DNA of 64,000 nucleotides from assembly GCF_037126465.1 (NCBI RefSeq), contig NC_088206.1:52494841-52558840 (forward strand), written 5' to 3'. The stretch is from Ornithodoros turicata. Its lineage: Eukaryota > Arthropoda > Arachnida > Ixodida > Argasidae. Below the pieces are notes generated by a model. That model did no database searches. It was given only the letters and a program-made list of their open reading frames with translations, and was not told the origin of the DNA. The position numbers and the translations under genes are program-made. Of the stretch, positions 38,275-49,835 are shown one piece after another; the stretch's first letter is position 1; each line of letters starts with the position of its first letter.

Positions 38275-40545
38275 CACTCTAAAAACTCAACTTCACGGCA
38301 TAGCACACAATGCGCCAACCATGGCAACGAAACGAACAATCCCAGCCAGAAATAAAAAGCTCACTGTTGTCCACAGGATATCCGATATATGAGGATGTCC
38401 TTGGGATATCAGCTATTTTCCACTAGACGTCCTAAGACGTCCGAGTGGCCACCTCTCGGATATTCCGAAATACGTCCGTTCCAGGAGGAGCCATTGCTAC
38501 TCATAGGGTTTTATTGATTTTCGTTAATAATTATATCCTTTCGTGCAACTTGAGCACGTGTTCACTATGAAACCACTTCTCACACTGGATGCAAATGTAA
38601 AAATAACTAGGTTAAATAAAAACTCATAAAAACCTTCACGTAGGTGGAAGCAACACAACCTCACACATCAACTGCAAATGTAAGGGAAAGTAGCAAAATA
38701 TTGCGAAGAACTTATATAACATGTAAATTGGTAAACAAAACTTCTATGAGAGATATATCAAGATGGTCATACGTGGCCTTTGCGTACAGAGTGAACTTCG
38801 AGCACTGACGAGATCATCGGTAAACTCACTATCACAAACAAGTCATCTGCTTTGCCTTAAAGGCAGAGGTAAAGCTCTACCTCCAGGTAAATGCTAATAA
38901 TACATACACACGTATATAAAGCTAAACTGTAAGAGCATAACAATCTCTGTAGTAAAAAGGCCCATATAGGGTGCCTTTTGTATGGACCAGAGTAACTGGA
39001 CACAGTTGTCTGTGGCCGCAGTCTGTGACCAGACAATTCCCCATTGTCATCCTGGCAAATAATAGGACAAGAAAAGGACAAGAAAACTTTGAAAAGAAAC
39101 GTTCGAACAGAAACTTCATCTCTCAGACACTCGTGTTTGTATAGTACACGGTGCTTTTGTTTGGCAAATATTTTCACAACAGATATTAAAAAACAGCACA
39201 CAAAACAGATTGCTTGTTACTGAATTGGCTCTGCATATTCACCGATAAAATGAATCTGACAGCCACAACCAATCAAGATGAATAGTTGTAAACACGAGAG
39301 ACTAAACTATGAGCAACGCGAAGCATTAAAACTTACGAAATTTTAGTAAGGCTTGCTAAGGTGTACAGGACATATTCCAAACTTGAAAATAGTTGATATA
39401 AGCTGTACATAATGCCGTAACGGCACATGACGTTTGTGTGCATAGCAGCACAGAATACTGAGTGTACATTCGTTAAGCACCAACAAGCCCTTCAAAAGGT
39501 CACTAGGAAGACAGAGCCGTAGCAAGGCGAGTTTGCGCCCGGGGCAGGGCAAATCTGAAGCGCCCCCCCCCCCCCCCATTCCCTGACTGCCGTCAGAAAC
39601 CTTGTAAACAAAGAAAGAAAAACGGCCATTTGCAGTGCCGAGACCGTAAATTCAAGTTCCTTCATTCCTGCTTCATACTGTCCAACCAACCTCCAGGAAC
39701 TGCCGTTCGGCGCCCTCTTCTGCGGGGGCGACCGGGGGGGCTGCCCCTCTCGCACCCCCGTCGTTACGGCTGTGGAACACAAAAAGACGCTCTGCTACAG
39801 CGTAGAAGTGCTGGTGCTGTAGGTGCGTAGGTGCTGGACTGATTAGGCCATGCAGATGCAGCCGTCCAACCGGCTCGGGTTTCGTATATCTCCTAAATAT
39901 TTTTTAAAAATGTGTATATTTTTAGTTCCGATAAAGTTACTTGAAGTGCCTTTTAGTTTATAATTAACTGTTTCAAAACTATTTTTGATTTTATTATCGC
40001 AGTTCACATATAGCAAATGTGGACATCATTACAGCATGCATTGGAGGCAGCACACCAATGCTGCGTTATCATGCACAACAAGAAGCGTGTTCCTTTCCCC
40101 ATTTTCTTGCTGCAAGCAGTGCACATTGACATCGACTTTCAACTTTTGACTGTGTCAATTAATTAAGATCTGTTCAAATATCCATAGGACGTCCCACGGA
40201 TCACGAACTTTCTACATCTATTTAGGGACGTCCGTGGGTTAACGAAATGTCGTTGTCCGTAGGTTGATCTCCGAGGGACGTCTTGTGGATGTCTGGCATC
40301 GGACACGGACGTAAGGATCAATCTCGGGTATCCGGGGGACAATATGTTCCGTCTGGGAATACGGTTATCACTTCTGATTCGAAGAGAGAGGATGGCGCAC
40401 GGCTTTTAGTGTCAATTATCATGTATCCAAATTGACACAAAAAGACGTACGCCCCACTCTGTCCTCCAATTAGAAGTAAGAACCCTATCATTCACGGCAA
40501 TGTTTGGTGCAGAGCGTGCTATGCAGTGAAGCTGTTTTCAGTCTG
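38275..40545. mobile_element. Foldback MITE split by a ~2-kb element with CCCAG ends
   Basis: The left half of a CACTCTAAAAAC foldback copy (38275-38337) resumes at about 40358 with 'cggttatcacttctgatt' and ends near 40545. Between them lies an element starting CCCAGCCAGAA (about 38341) and ending TTCCGTCTGGG (about 40357), with AAT on both sides as a possible 3-bp duplication. Both ends of the insert contain repeated GGATATCC/GGACGTCC phrases (38375-38475 and 40185-40345). No transposase is visible. Frames at 38857-39201 and 39492-39782 show no domain. Confidence 0.55.
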
Positions 40546-40665
40546 TCCGAAAGGTGCGACATTTACGCAACAGCCATCTCTGCTTTACACCACACTCAAT
40601 ACCGAAAACGACGATGCACAGCTTTCATAGTACTCTCTCCTACGCTCTTACCCGCTCACTCTTAT

Positions 40666-41076
40666 TTACCAACGCTTTGTGCATGTAGAGGCATGTTTAA
40701 GCGCACATTGTTCGGAAGAACCTATTGCCAAATGGGTTACGGAAAGAAGATCACTGGCTGGTATACTGTCCCGCATATTCGTCTCAACTCTCCTTATGCG
40801 CTTTGCTATGCGGAGCAGAATATATTCAAAAGTGGCTGCATTCATTCTCAAAACTTTCCGGTAGACATATGGGTCCTCGTATCGTAGCTCCTGCAGAAGG
40901 CCATTTTGCAGGCCGTGCTCTTCCCTGAACACCCATTCTTTCATCCATATATTCCTTAGCCGCTTCTTTTCATGGCAGCATTCACTGTCGTGAATGAGAA
41001 CAGCAAGATCCACCAGTTTACTCTTTCTTTCGTCCGTTGTGTACCAAGCGCCGTGCGCATAAAATAAAGGCTGCAA
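40666..41076 (-). pseudogene. PIF/Harbinger transposase N-terminal fragment
   Basis: A 136-codon minus-strand frame reads RLRNIWMKEWVFREEHG, LLQELRYEDPYVYRKVLRMN, TFEYILLRIAKRI and then VETNMRDSIPASDLLSVTH (shown in parts). This is the N-terminal, DNA-binding half of Harbinger transposases: an R-x-x-W-x-x-x-W block, an E-L-R-x-E-D block, an F-x-x-L-L block, and N-M-R-x-x-I-x-x-x-x-L-x-V-T. The catalytic DDE half is missing downstream. It is a broken fragment, different in sequence from the transposase at 53 kb. Confidence 0.7.
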
Positions 41077-41079
41077 CCC

Positions 41080-41640
41080 CCAGCCGCAGCGCGAACGTTA
41101 TCCCCAGCTGCTAAGCTGACAGCACGTTGGAACACTATCTGTGTAGGCATTCCAGAAGGGCGTAGCCTCAGCGCTTTATCATTTACCCTCTCGCTCCTTT
41201 AGTCACTGCGCCATCAGAAAGCACGCTCATGTGAATACACGGTAACTTGTATAGTTCATTACCACGGCGGGTCTCATCTTGCCCCACCCGATGTCCCCTC
41301 TTGCACTGAGGGTTCGGGCAATATGATACAGTTTGCATTTTTGAATTTCTTCTTCCAGCAACACCCCTTCTGCATTTATAGGTCAGAAGCTCTCGACTCC
41401 AGAGATTTTGCCTATGGCTAGTTTTTTTAACAACATGAAAAATAAAAATGCTCAATGCACATGCTCAATTGTAAATTTCTGTCTCATCTTACCCACTTTA
41501 CCTTATTTTCTGTAGTGTTGTAACTGAATTTATTTTAACTTAAAAACACACTTATTTACAACATTGGTAACACGTTACTGCGAGTTACTCGTTTCTCCTT
41601 TTTTCTTTTTTTGCTCACCAGTTGCAATTTTTTTCGCTCA
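41080..41640. other. Unassigned DNA
   Basis: A 90-codon minus frame at 41183-41455 shows no domain. A short GTAAC-type stretch lies at 41560-41600. Confidence 0.35.
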
Positions 41641-42398
41641 CATGGCAACAGTTCCACGAGGGTGGAGCACGAGAGTGGAGCACGCGGGAAAATCTCTAGC
41701 GTAGAGAAGGATACTTGAGAGCAGTGGCGTATCTAGGGTGTGGCAGGTGTGGACAGGTGCCATGGGCGCCAGGTGAACAGGGGCGCCATTACGTGGTCGG
41801 GTGTGAATGTGCCAGGTCGGGTACTCAACCTGGCACATTCATAAATGATCTAAAGCACCCGCCATTAGAGAGGTTGTAGTGTGAAACCTAGTGCGGACCA
41901 CACGAAAACGCATCCCCAAGGACATCATGTTAACCATGTTGCCATGGGCGCAGGTAGCTCTAGATACGCCACTGCTTGAGAGCAAAGCCTTTGTCATGCT
42001 CTAGAGTCCACAGTGTTTCAGAACATTCAATGTGTTCTTTGTGTTCTTCCTTTCAAGGATTCTCTGCGCTAAGAGCATTTAGTACTTTGTCTCTCTGTCC
42101 CCTACTCGGGAACTCACATCAGTCACCATGTGAAGGCCTCTCTGTCAATGAAGACTGTTCCTCTTACTGCCTGAAGACTGGAAATTCCTCTTATCAATCG
42201 CCACCTTCAGCACTGTTCTTTGGTGTACATTTAGCCTAGGGCTTATTTGATGCGCCGGTCGACAGTGTACACCGATAATCAAATACTGTAGGTAGGTGAT
42301 GGATGACAGGTAAGGAAATAGTAGACAGACGGATATGTAGGCGATGTAGATAGGCGATGCTTTTGTATTCCTGCTGTCTAGTATGCAAATGTAACGTA
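41640..42398. repeat. Interspersed repeat Y, copy 2, interrupted
   Basis: Copy of 3485-3935 in the same orientation, broken at 41722-41974 by a hAT-like element. Together with the empty copy at 3485 it gives an occupied/empty pair that fixes the insertion site. Confidence 0.7.
41722..41974. mobile_element. Nonautonomous hAT element, 253 bp, perfect 8-bp duplication
   Basis: Starts CAGTGGCGTATCTAGGG and ends CTAGATACGCCACTG, a classic hAT terminal inverted repeat. Flanks are CTTGAGAG on both sides (41714-41721 and 41975-41982), an exact 8-bp target duplication. It has no coding capacity. Confidence 0.9.
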
Positions 42399-43500
42399 TT
42401 GGTGGCGAGACCCTCACCGGGGCGCGCCACTGACCTGCTTCATGCCATTTCTGTTTCGTTTCTGTTACTTGCAAGAAAAACTGCCATATTGAAATGAAGA
42501 TGCGGCTTACTTGGAGCACACCCAGTAAACCATTCATATCCATAAGACACCCCTACAACGTTGCGAACGTCTTGAATATCTGGTCAACCATGCGATATCT
42601 ATGGGATGTCCCAGAACGAAGGGGGTGTTTCGATTTTATCCAGTAAATAACAAATGTCCTAGGTACATCTGTAGGATATCGCGCTTTGGATATTTGAACA
42701 AGGAAAGGGCTGGAGATCCCTGGGATACCCATGAAAGATCCAGTACATGACATTTTGGGCACTGGTTGAACGTCACAGGTACATCGCCAGGACTTCAGCT
42801 GAGGATATGGGAATAAATGTGAAGTTGACGACTTCTTGTTCCCACACCCACATTTTTGTTTGTGCTGAGCGCAAGCAAAAACCTCTGTAAACGTTAACTG
42901 GATATGGGGGAGCAAGTAAAATTGTTATATACTCGTACTTCTATGGTTCGCGTGCAGCTAGCTGTGAAAGTATTTATCTATATGCGTAACATTCGTCACT
43001 GGAGTGGAATTCCACGTCCGTGGAATTCGATCACTTTTATAGGCCCACTCAGCAGCTGATCACATTATAGACAATAGCTTTAAAGGAGCAGTCTAGACGC
43101 ACACAACTTTGTTTCTGTTTTTGGTTGGTATGGAATGTTAGGCGGCCGAAAACTGTTTTCCCACAATTAGTGCAACCGTAGCGAAATTGGAACACCTGCC
43201 CCCCTGAACCTCCCGTGTGCGAAACACCCTCATTCGTCTTCACGATAGACACGTGATGAGCTCCGCCACGCGTGCGACTATGTGACGCGAGTGGTGGGAC
43301 GCTCCTCACTGGACCTGGGATCACATGATCGAGGTGAGCAACACCACGCAGGCCGAAGCGTCTGCTACCGCTTCGGAGACGCCAGGCATTCTCCGTCTGC
43401 GTGATTTCCGAAACGGAGGATTTGAGGACTGTCAACGACACGACCACGATTTTTTGAGACCGCAGACACCACGGGAAGAACGAGTGGTGCAGCCCGAAAT
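42399..43500. other. Unassigned DNA with GGATATCC/GGACGTCC phrases
   Basis: The segment 42520-42830 repeats short palindromic phrases like those at 38375, 40185 and 43680, perhaps one nonautonomous family. A 159-codon minus frame (43049-43528) contains FRYGCTNCGKTVFGRLTFHTNQK, a possible single zinc-finger-like motif (C-x2-C ... H), and overlaps a 77-codon plus frame. I cannot identify either. Confidence 0.3.
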
Positions 43501-44470
43501 TAACGATGTGTTGTACAACGATAACCAAGTGCTTCCCGAAAGTGTGCAGCCTCTCTGACCGTTTTCACCGTACAGTTGGTACAGTGGCTAACATTGGCGC
43601 CACAATACCGTCGTCATCACTTGCTTTCTTCCAGTAAACCAAATATGTTCCAAGAACTGAAGAACTGAATTTGACACTTGGATATCCCAGGGATGTTCGT
43701 GAACGTCCCGTTTACGTCCGTGCGACGTCCCTGGGAACAGACTTTCTTCCTCATCTTCCAGTCCAGGGTACGTCCTATGAACGTCTCCGTTGGATATCGG
43801 GATGTGAATGGGACGTTTACCGTTTCATATAAAATTAGCTTGTATGTGAGCACTATGTATTATTATTCAGTTTTTGTTATCTGTTCACGTTTTAGAAATA
43901 GTTTTGGATAAATAATACACATCTTTTTTTTAGAGCGGTATATGCAACCGCCGTGTACAACACCTACCGGCAACGCCACAGCTGCATATCGGACAGCTGC
44001 GTCGCGAGTGTGAAAAAAAGTCAATTGCATTTGTGACTCATTTCTATCCAACTGGTTCATACTTCTGGAGAGCCAGCGTTAGAAGGAGGAACAGCTTACA
44101 TGCCACCTCCTCCTGCTGTTCACATAGCCACAGTTGCTAACGGGAAATTTAAAACAAAAAATCGTGTTTAGGGTACACATCTCAAAACACACTCTACACG
44201 AGTAAAGTTGGCTTCACCTAGTTGCATGCGTGCGTTAGGTCAAACCCACCCCTGGGAAAAAGCTTAGGATCGTTTTCTGTGTGTGCTTTGCTCCATCTCA
44301 CACGACACACTGGGGCTTCGCACTTTTGCAATTGTCAAGTCGCTACTCATCACTTTTGTTATGTTCGGAGGATCATCCTTGAATCTATTCAGTGCTTCTT
44401 ACAAATCTGCACCATCATACGCGTCATTTACCGCGACGAGTCCCACGTCTCAGCCCAACGCATAGTATAC
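43501..44470. other. Unassigned DNA
   Basis: Palindromic phrases 'tatcccaggga' and 'gacgtccctggga' at 43682-43735 belong to the same short-repeat family as 42520-42830. No gene is seen. Confidence 0.35.
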
Positions 44471-44776
44471 TAAAAAGCCACAACTTGTTTGAGCACGCTG
44501 AAACAAGCTATGATATTTTATAATCATATGATATTTTATAATCATATTTTATATCAAGCGTCATATTTTATAAGGGGGGTGTAGTGTACTGCTATCTGTG
44601 CGTGGGTGTTTCCTCGCTGCTTATCTTTTATCGCAAAGAGAGCGTGATTGTATGAAGGACACGTGCACGTGTAAACCTACTTAAGAGCAATAAAGACTTG
44701 GTACGGGGCTTTTGCCCAGACAGAAGTCTGGCCGAATGCACAACATGGTGTCAGAAGTGGTGGCCCCAAACGCTAC

Positions 44777-45821
44777 GTGCGCCGCTCTGCTTCGGTTGAA
44801 GTAACTATACGACTACTGACATCATACCTGACAACGAGGAGGTGGCTGCTATGTATTCTGTCAGTGGGGCAGGCTGCTTCAGCGTCCCCGGTGCCGCGGC
44901 CCTTCTCCCGCCGCCGCCTTTCGACTTCAGTAACCGGAGAGTGGCCATCGTGGATTCAGTGTTTTGAGGATTATATGTTCGCGGCTGGATTATATCAGGC
45001 GCAGGAAGAAGTCAAGGTACGAACACTGCTCTATTGCATGGGCCCCAAGGCGAGAACAATCCTTGTGTCGACTGGTAAAGAAGAGGGAGTACCGAAAACG
45101 TTTCAACAAGTGAAAAGTACTTTGGACGACTGTTTCATTCATCCAGTCAATGAAGTTTATGAGAGCGCTCGCCTTCATAGAAGAGCCCAGGCGGCAGAAG
45201 AAACGGTGGACGGGGGGGGGGGGATTTTATACGGCGCTGTGTAACATGGTGAAGACATGCGATTATCTCTCAGCTGAGGTGCAAGAGCGGCTGGTGCGGG
45301 ACCGATTTGTTGTTGGGCTGCGGGACTCTCCATTGTCAGATCTATTGTGTCGCATCCCAAAGCTGACGCTGGCGGAAGCCCTGATTCAAGCATGTCAGTA
45401 CGAAGACGCCGAAAAAGAGAAGCGAGCAAGGGACAACCAAGGCCAGAGCCGCCACGAGGAACCAGATGTGCTTAACATAGATGCTACAGACGTTGCAAGA
45501 TTACCGGGAGAGAGGAAGCGAGAAGAAGGGTCATGCCAATATTGCGGACGTGGACAACATCGACGGCTGGAGTGCCCTGCGAGGAGAGCGGTATGGCATT
45601 ATTGTAAAAAGAGGGGACATTCTCGCGAAGTGTGCCGGGCTAGGAAGAAGTCTAAGAACGCAACATTGGATACGCTCCGTTTAGAAGAGGTGGAGGACCG
45701 TACGGACAGAGCAAGGTTCACTAGACTAGCAGTTAACGGACAGTGGGTCCGGTTTAAAGGTACTATAAAGCAGTCGAGGTCGAACCTATGCAATCAGCAT
45801 GACGTGAGAGTGCTAGATTGA
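44777..45821 (+). pseudogene. Gag of the second gypsy element, frameshifted
   Basis: Two overlapping frames (44777-45244 and 45150-45821) together cover gag. The first has the capsid start WPSWIQCFEDYMFAAGL and KVRTLLYCMGPKA. The second continues with ERLVRDRFVVGLRD and LIQACQYEDAEK, and ends in a double zinc-knuckle region: CQYCGRGQHRRLEC is complete as CCHC, and the next, beginning WHYCKKRGHSREVC, has lost its first cysteine. The shift lies in a G homopolymer near 45211-45222, where a one-base length error is plausible. Protease should follow but is separated by foreign DNA. Confidence 0.75.
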
Positions 45822-46270
45822 AAGGTTCAGCACAACAAGTAATATGCGCAGGAGTTTACCCTAAGTATTTTTAATTGTCAAATAAAAACGCAGTCAAGAA
45901 TGTCGGGGCGACGCCTGGTGGGAAGGAGTCCTCAATTTGTCAAGCAACCTTGTAAACAAGGAGACCGATAAACAGATGGCTTTCCTGCTGGGATTTGCAA
46001 ATACTACCTTTTGAGAAAATGTAATTTGTGTGAAAGAAAATAAACAAAATCCGAATCTTGCACTCAGTAGCTAAACGTCCATACCTGGGTCTTGTTTCAG
46101 CAGCGTGGAGCTGCTATCGTACGTCGCTCTGTTTGGCCCAGAGTCGTGCGCATAAGTCATTTTCGCCGCCGTACTTGGCGGAGTTGGCGTTTCGTCGGTC
46201 TGCTTCGCCACAGTGTTGCCAGTAGATTTAAATTTGTATTTTTTCGGGAGCTATAACGTCTATGTGAGAA
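45822..46270. other. Foreign segment between gag and protease
   Basis: This segment interrupts the second gypsy element where the protease active site should be. It contains two AATAAA signals but no terminal repeats or coding motif that I recognise. It might be an insertion or a replacement by rearrangement. Confidence 0.4.
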
Positions 46271-46274
46271 AAGT

Positions 46275-46865
46275 TTGCGGCATTTTACTCCGGAGGACGT
46301 ACACAATTCAGGGCTCACAAAACATGCGGTTGCACCTCGACTGCTTTATAGTACCTTTAAGATAGCCTCGGGAGCGGAAGTTACGGTACCAGAGGACCTC
46401 CTGTGGGTGCCTAAGCTCTTGGATCCAGAAGATGTCAGCCTTACGGGCCCCGGCGGTCAGGCGCTTCAGGTTCGTGGCTCCTTTCCGGCGACGCTTACCT
46501 GGAAGGATAAGATAGCGCAGCAGAGGGTGTAAGTTTTTTCTTCACTATCGACGCCACTTTTGAGACTTCCGGCCATAGAAGCCCTCAGTGTGGTCAAGCT
46601 CGTCGAAGGTGTGTCGGCGGTGAAAAGTAAGTTATTTGAGGGCCTTGGCACGCTACACGAGGAGTATACAATACGGCTCAAACCGAACGCGGTCCTCTTC
46701 TCCCTTTCTGCGCCTAGAAGAGTACCCATCCCATTGCGGAAAGCAGTTAAAGAAGAATTAGACAGGCTGGAAAAAGGCGTTATTCGGCGTGTGAATGACC
46801 CAACCCCGTTGTGTGCGGGCATGGTGGTAGTTCCGAAGCCATCGGGAAAATATCGGATTTGCAAC
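46275..46865 (+). pseudogene. Protease C-part and reverse transcriptase N-part of the second gypsy element
   Basis: Frames 46275-46532 and 46560-47009 read IASGAEVTVPED, SLTGPGGQALQV, then LPAIEALSVVKLVE, EEYTIRLKPNAV, SLSAPRRVPIPL, VKEELDRLEKGVIRRV and VVPKPSGKYRIC. The last blocks are the standard entry of gypsy reverse transcriptase. A frame change near 46535 separates the two. Beyond 46865 the translation no longer matches, so palm, RNase H and integrase are gone. Confidence 0.75.
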
Positions 46866-47236
46866 TACCTGCTTCTGCGGGGCGCGAGCCAGCAGCAACA
46901 TCAGCGTACTAACGAGTGGTGGTTTAGCGCGGCATTTTCGATCTCGAGTTGGTTGCAGTTTGTCGTTTTTTTTTTTTTTTTCCTGTGGGTTTCGTTCAGC
47001 TTTCCTTGATGCGCTAGAAACACCATGCAGAACCCGCCTGGGAAACAAACACTCCAAAAAACTTTTTACTAATAGCTAGAACTTGTTTGAGCATGCTGAA
47101 ACGCGCACGCACCGTGATATGTAGAACGGTTTTCTTCTTTCCATAATGCTCGGACTTGTTTGATCGCGCAGAACGTTTGGGATATGATATAAAATGGCTT
47201 TAAAATAGGGTGGTGCTCTCCACAAACTATACTCGC
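46866..47236. other. Unassigned DNA between two elements
   Basis: A T homopolymer (46966-46981) and a phrase 'aacttgtttgagcatgctga' (47081) that also occurs, with changes, at 44484 just before the gypsy LTR. The two may be remnants of one repeat into which the gypsy element inserted. Confidence 0.35.
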
Positions 47237-47864
47237 TTATACCCTAGTTACACTAGCGCTCTCAACCACGGTTGAGTCGACCACGGTTGAACTCAACCGT
47301 GGTTGAGTGTGTTACACTGCAGCGCCAACCGTGGTTGACTGCACAACCACGGTTGAGTTTCAACCGAGCTCCTCAACCACGGCCGGGTCAACTGAAAATC
47401 AAGATGGCGGACTCCACTTAAGCTGGCTAGTTCCATCTCAAATCGAACAATCCGGTACACTTGATGTCTCGAATGAACAGGAAAAAAATATATGTTGAAG
47501 CCATCGGTGAGTTAGGAGAAATAAACGCTTTCCGAATTCTCTGCGCTGCGCGGTTCGGAAAGTAGGAGAGGAGGAAAAAACTGCCTCTCATAAGACGATG
47601 TCGTCGCGCTCGGGTTTGAGCGTTTGCTACAAGGCTATTTCTTGTCGCATTATAGAAATTTCCTGATCTGGCTTTAGACCACTTAGGGCACAATAGGATC
47701 CTGCGTTGGCAGTGCTGTCTCCGTTTTTGTTTGTCTACAAAAAAATATCAAAGTTGACTCAAAGTGCCGAAAAGCCCCATATTCACTGCAACTTTGCGGA
47801 CGATGTACAAAACGGATAAGATTGAGCTTTATGCCGTTTAATTTGTCATTCATGTGGCTATCGA

Positions 47865-48218
47865 ATGATGTATAATTTGTTGCTCTACCCTGTCAGGAAC
47901 GTAAGCGATACCTCTTTCAGTAACACCATACCACCGAAAACTGACGAATTTCGGAAGCCTTTATCTAAAAAACCCCACCAAAAACTTGCTTCGAAAATTT
48001 TATATGTTGTAGGTAGTTCCTTAGACTATGCACAGAAGAAAAATCAAAATTCGGACTTTATCGGTAGGCGCACTGTGAATTTTTTGCCAGCCCTATACGC
48101 AGAGCGCATTCAAGCCTTGGCACCGTGTCCCGCGTGTTGCAAAATCGAATTTTCCAAAGGGACTTTCAACTTCTGTCTTCACATAAAAAGTAATTGCTAT
48201 CATTTGAAACCGTTCTGA
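47865..48218 (+). CDS. Conserved unknown protein, left-arm copy
   Basis: A 117-codon frame beginning MMYNLLLY. The right-arm copy (49482-49835, -) has the same length and start, and differs at roughly a dozen residues. The C-terminal part reads CPACCKIEFSKGTFNF, then CLHIKSNC, so cysteines and histidines are arranged like a single zinc finger. That would fit a DNA-binding accessory protein of a transposon. I do not recognise the family. After the stop, similarity between arms continues in another frame (LWSN.MCSHFLRD.TH), so the true product may be spliced or longer. Confidence 0.35.
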   Translation: MMYNLLLYPVRNVSDTSFSNTIPPKTDEFRKPLSKKPHQKLASKILYVVGSSLDYAQKKNQNSDFIGRRTVNFLPALYAERIQALAPCPACCKIEFSKGTFNFCLHIKSNCYHLKPF

Positions 48219-48392
48219 GCGCTTGCGTTCATAATAGTGTTGTACTCGCTGAATGTAGATTGTGGAGCAACCATATGTGCTCACATTTTTTGCGGGATGA
48301 CACACATGCATTGCAAGTGCTGGGAGCCCGTCAAGAACAGAATGCTTTAGAATACTTTTGCGTCTTTATAAGAGGTATATTTGTCCACGGTG

Positions 48393-49282
48393 ATCATATC
48401 GAAGCATATTTACAGTACACAGAATAAAAATAATTTGACAGCGAACAAGACAAGGTGACGAAGGTAAGAAGGTAACGTAAGTTATGCAGAGCATTCTGGG
48501 TGGATGAGAGTGCTCGTGTCAGGAACTGCTTTAGGCCGTTGGGGAAGCCACTTTCCTTAATGTTACTTTTGATGGCAGGTTCTTGTTAGATTTTCGTTCA
48601 AATGTGGGCAACATTGCTGCGTGTTGTGATTCAGCCACCTTTGCTGTGAAGTACTTGAAGCAGTTTCTGCATAGCAGACCCACTTCTGTTACGCCTTCGG
48701 CTTCATCTGCTGGAACCACAGTGTTTATGGCAACTACGCCGATCTCCGAAGCAAAGCGAAAACCCTTTGTCTATAACACTTTTTTCTTGTGTATGAGGCG
48801 GTAGTCAGCGAAATCCACACGATCAGCACTGTACAACGAAGAGGCCATTGAGGTAGATGTGATACCAGGACGACACACTACAGTAATGCAGATGTCGTCG
48901 CACACTCTGTATAAGGGCACTCCAGGCACTTCTGTAGTCGAGAAGTGAGTGAAGCGTCTTCTGTGTGTAGGCGAAACTTTGGGCAAGGTGTCTTCAGAGA
49001 GTAAATGTGACCAGGACATTCCCATGGTCGCAGCATGTCGAACCGAATGACATATTGGGCAGCGGCGCCGGTCGGGCTGTTTCGGCAAGGTTCACAAAAG
49101 GCACAATGAATTAGCCTTGAGTGTGTGCGTATGACACTACAACATTTTCCTCAGTGCAATTCCCCCCCCCCCCCCGAGGTCATGAGGCCGTAGGAAAGGA
49201 AATGTTTCAAAGAATACTGGAAGTCACTGCGTCCCTCCTGCCATAATGCGTACAGTAAATATGCTTTTTTAGAATAACCCTG
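48393..49282. other. Spacer between the inverted arms
   Basis: Minus-strand frames at 48531-48719 and 48771-49088 contain LLCRNCFKYFTAKVAES and RRRCPICHSVRHAATMG, each with a C-x2-C pair. They may be remnants of a zinc-binding protein. A C homopolymer lies at 49161-49172. I cannot identify the gene. Confidence 0.3.
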
Positions 49283-49481
49283 AACAGATATGCCTCTTAC
49301 AAAGACGTAAAATCATTATGTTCTTCCCTTGCTCCCAGCACTTGCAATACATGTGTGACATCCCGCAAAAAATGCGAGCACATCTGGTTGCTCCACAATC
49401 TAGGTTCAGCGATTACACCATTGTTATGAACGCAATGCGCAACGCAAACGCTCAGAACCTTGAAAAGGAAACCTTGAAACT

Positions 49482-49835
49482 TCAGAATGGTTTCAAATGA
49501 CAGCAATTACTTTTTATATGAAGACAGAAGTTGAAAGTCCCTTTGGAAAATTCGATTTTGCAACACGCGGGACACGGTGCTTCCGCTTGAATGCGCTTCG
49601 CGTATAGGGCTGGCAAAAAATTCACAGTGCGCCTACCGATCAAGTCCGAATTTTGATTTTGCTTCTGTGCATAGTCTAAGGAACTACCTACAACATATAA
49701 AATTTTCGAGGAAAGTTTTTGGTGGGGTTCTTTAGATGAAGGCTTCCGAAATGCGTCATTTTTCGGTGGTATGGTGCTACTAAAAGAGGTATCGCTTACG
49801 TTCCTTACAGAGTAGAGCAACAAATTATACATCAT
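49482..49835 (-). CDS. Conserved unknown protein, right-arm copy
   Basis: Counterpart of 47865-48218 on the opposite strand, 117 codons, with the same putative CPACC...HIKSNC finger. Retention of start, stop and length in both arms despite nucleotide divergence hints at selection on the protein before or after the duplication, though two copies are too few to test this by eye. Confidence 0.35.
   Translation of the reverse strand: MMYNLLLYSVRNVSDTSFSSTIPPKNDAFRKPSSKEPHQKLSSKILYVVGSSLDYAQKQNQNSDLIGRRTVNFLPALYAKRIQAEAPCPACCKIEFSKGTFNFCLHIKSNCCHLKPF

Larger units (their letters stand above)
44580..46865 (+). mobile_element. Second Ty3/gypsy element, truncated and broken
   Basis: A short 5' LTR (44580-44745, TGTAGTG...CAACA) with an AATAAA signal near 44690 is followed at once by the primer-binding sequence TGGTGTCAGAAGTGG. 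Gag lies at 44777-45821, the protease end at about 46275-46560 and the start of reverse transcriptase at 46560-46865. The order protease-reverse transcriptase is the ordinary gypsy one, unlike the element at 14-20 kb. The match breaks off after KPSGKYRIC, before the catalytic motif. No 3' LTR was found. About 450 bp (45822-46270) between gag and protease is foreign. Confidence 0.75.

Noticed and set aside
39513..39780. hAT element starting CAGAGCCGTAGCAAGG
   Set aside because: A possible right end TACGGCTGTG exists at about 39765-39775, but the flanking 8-mers do not match, so no target duplication supports it.
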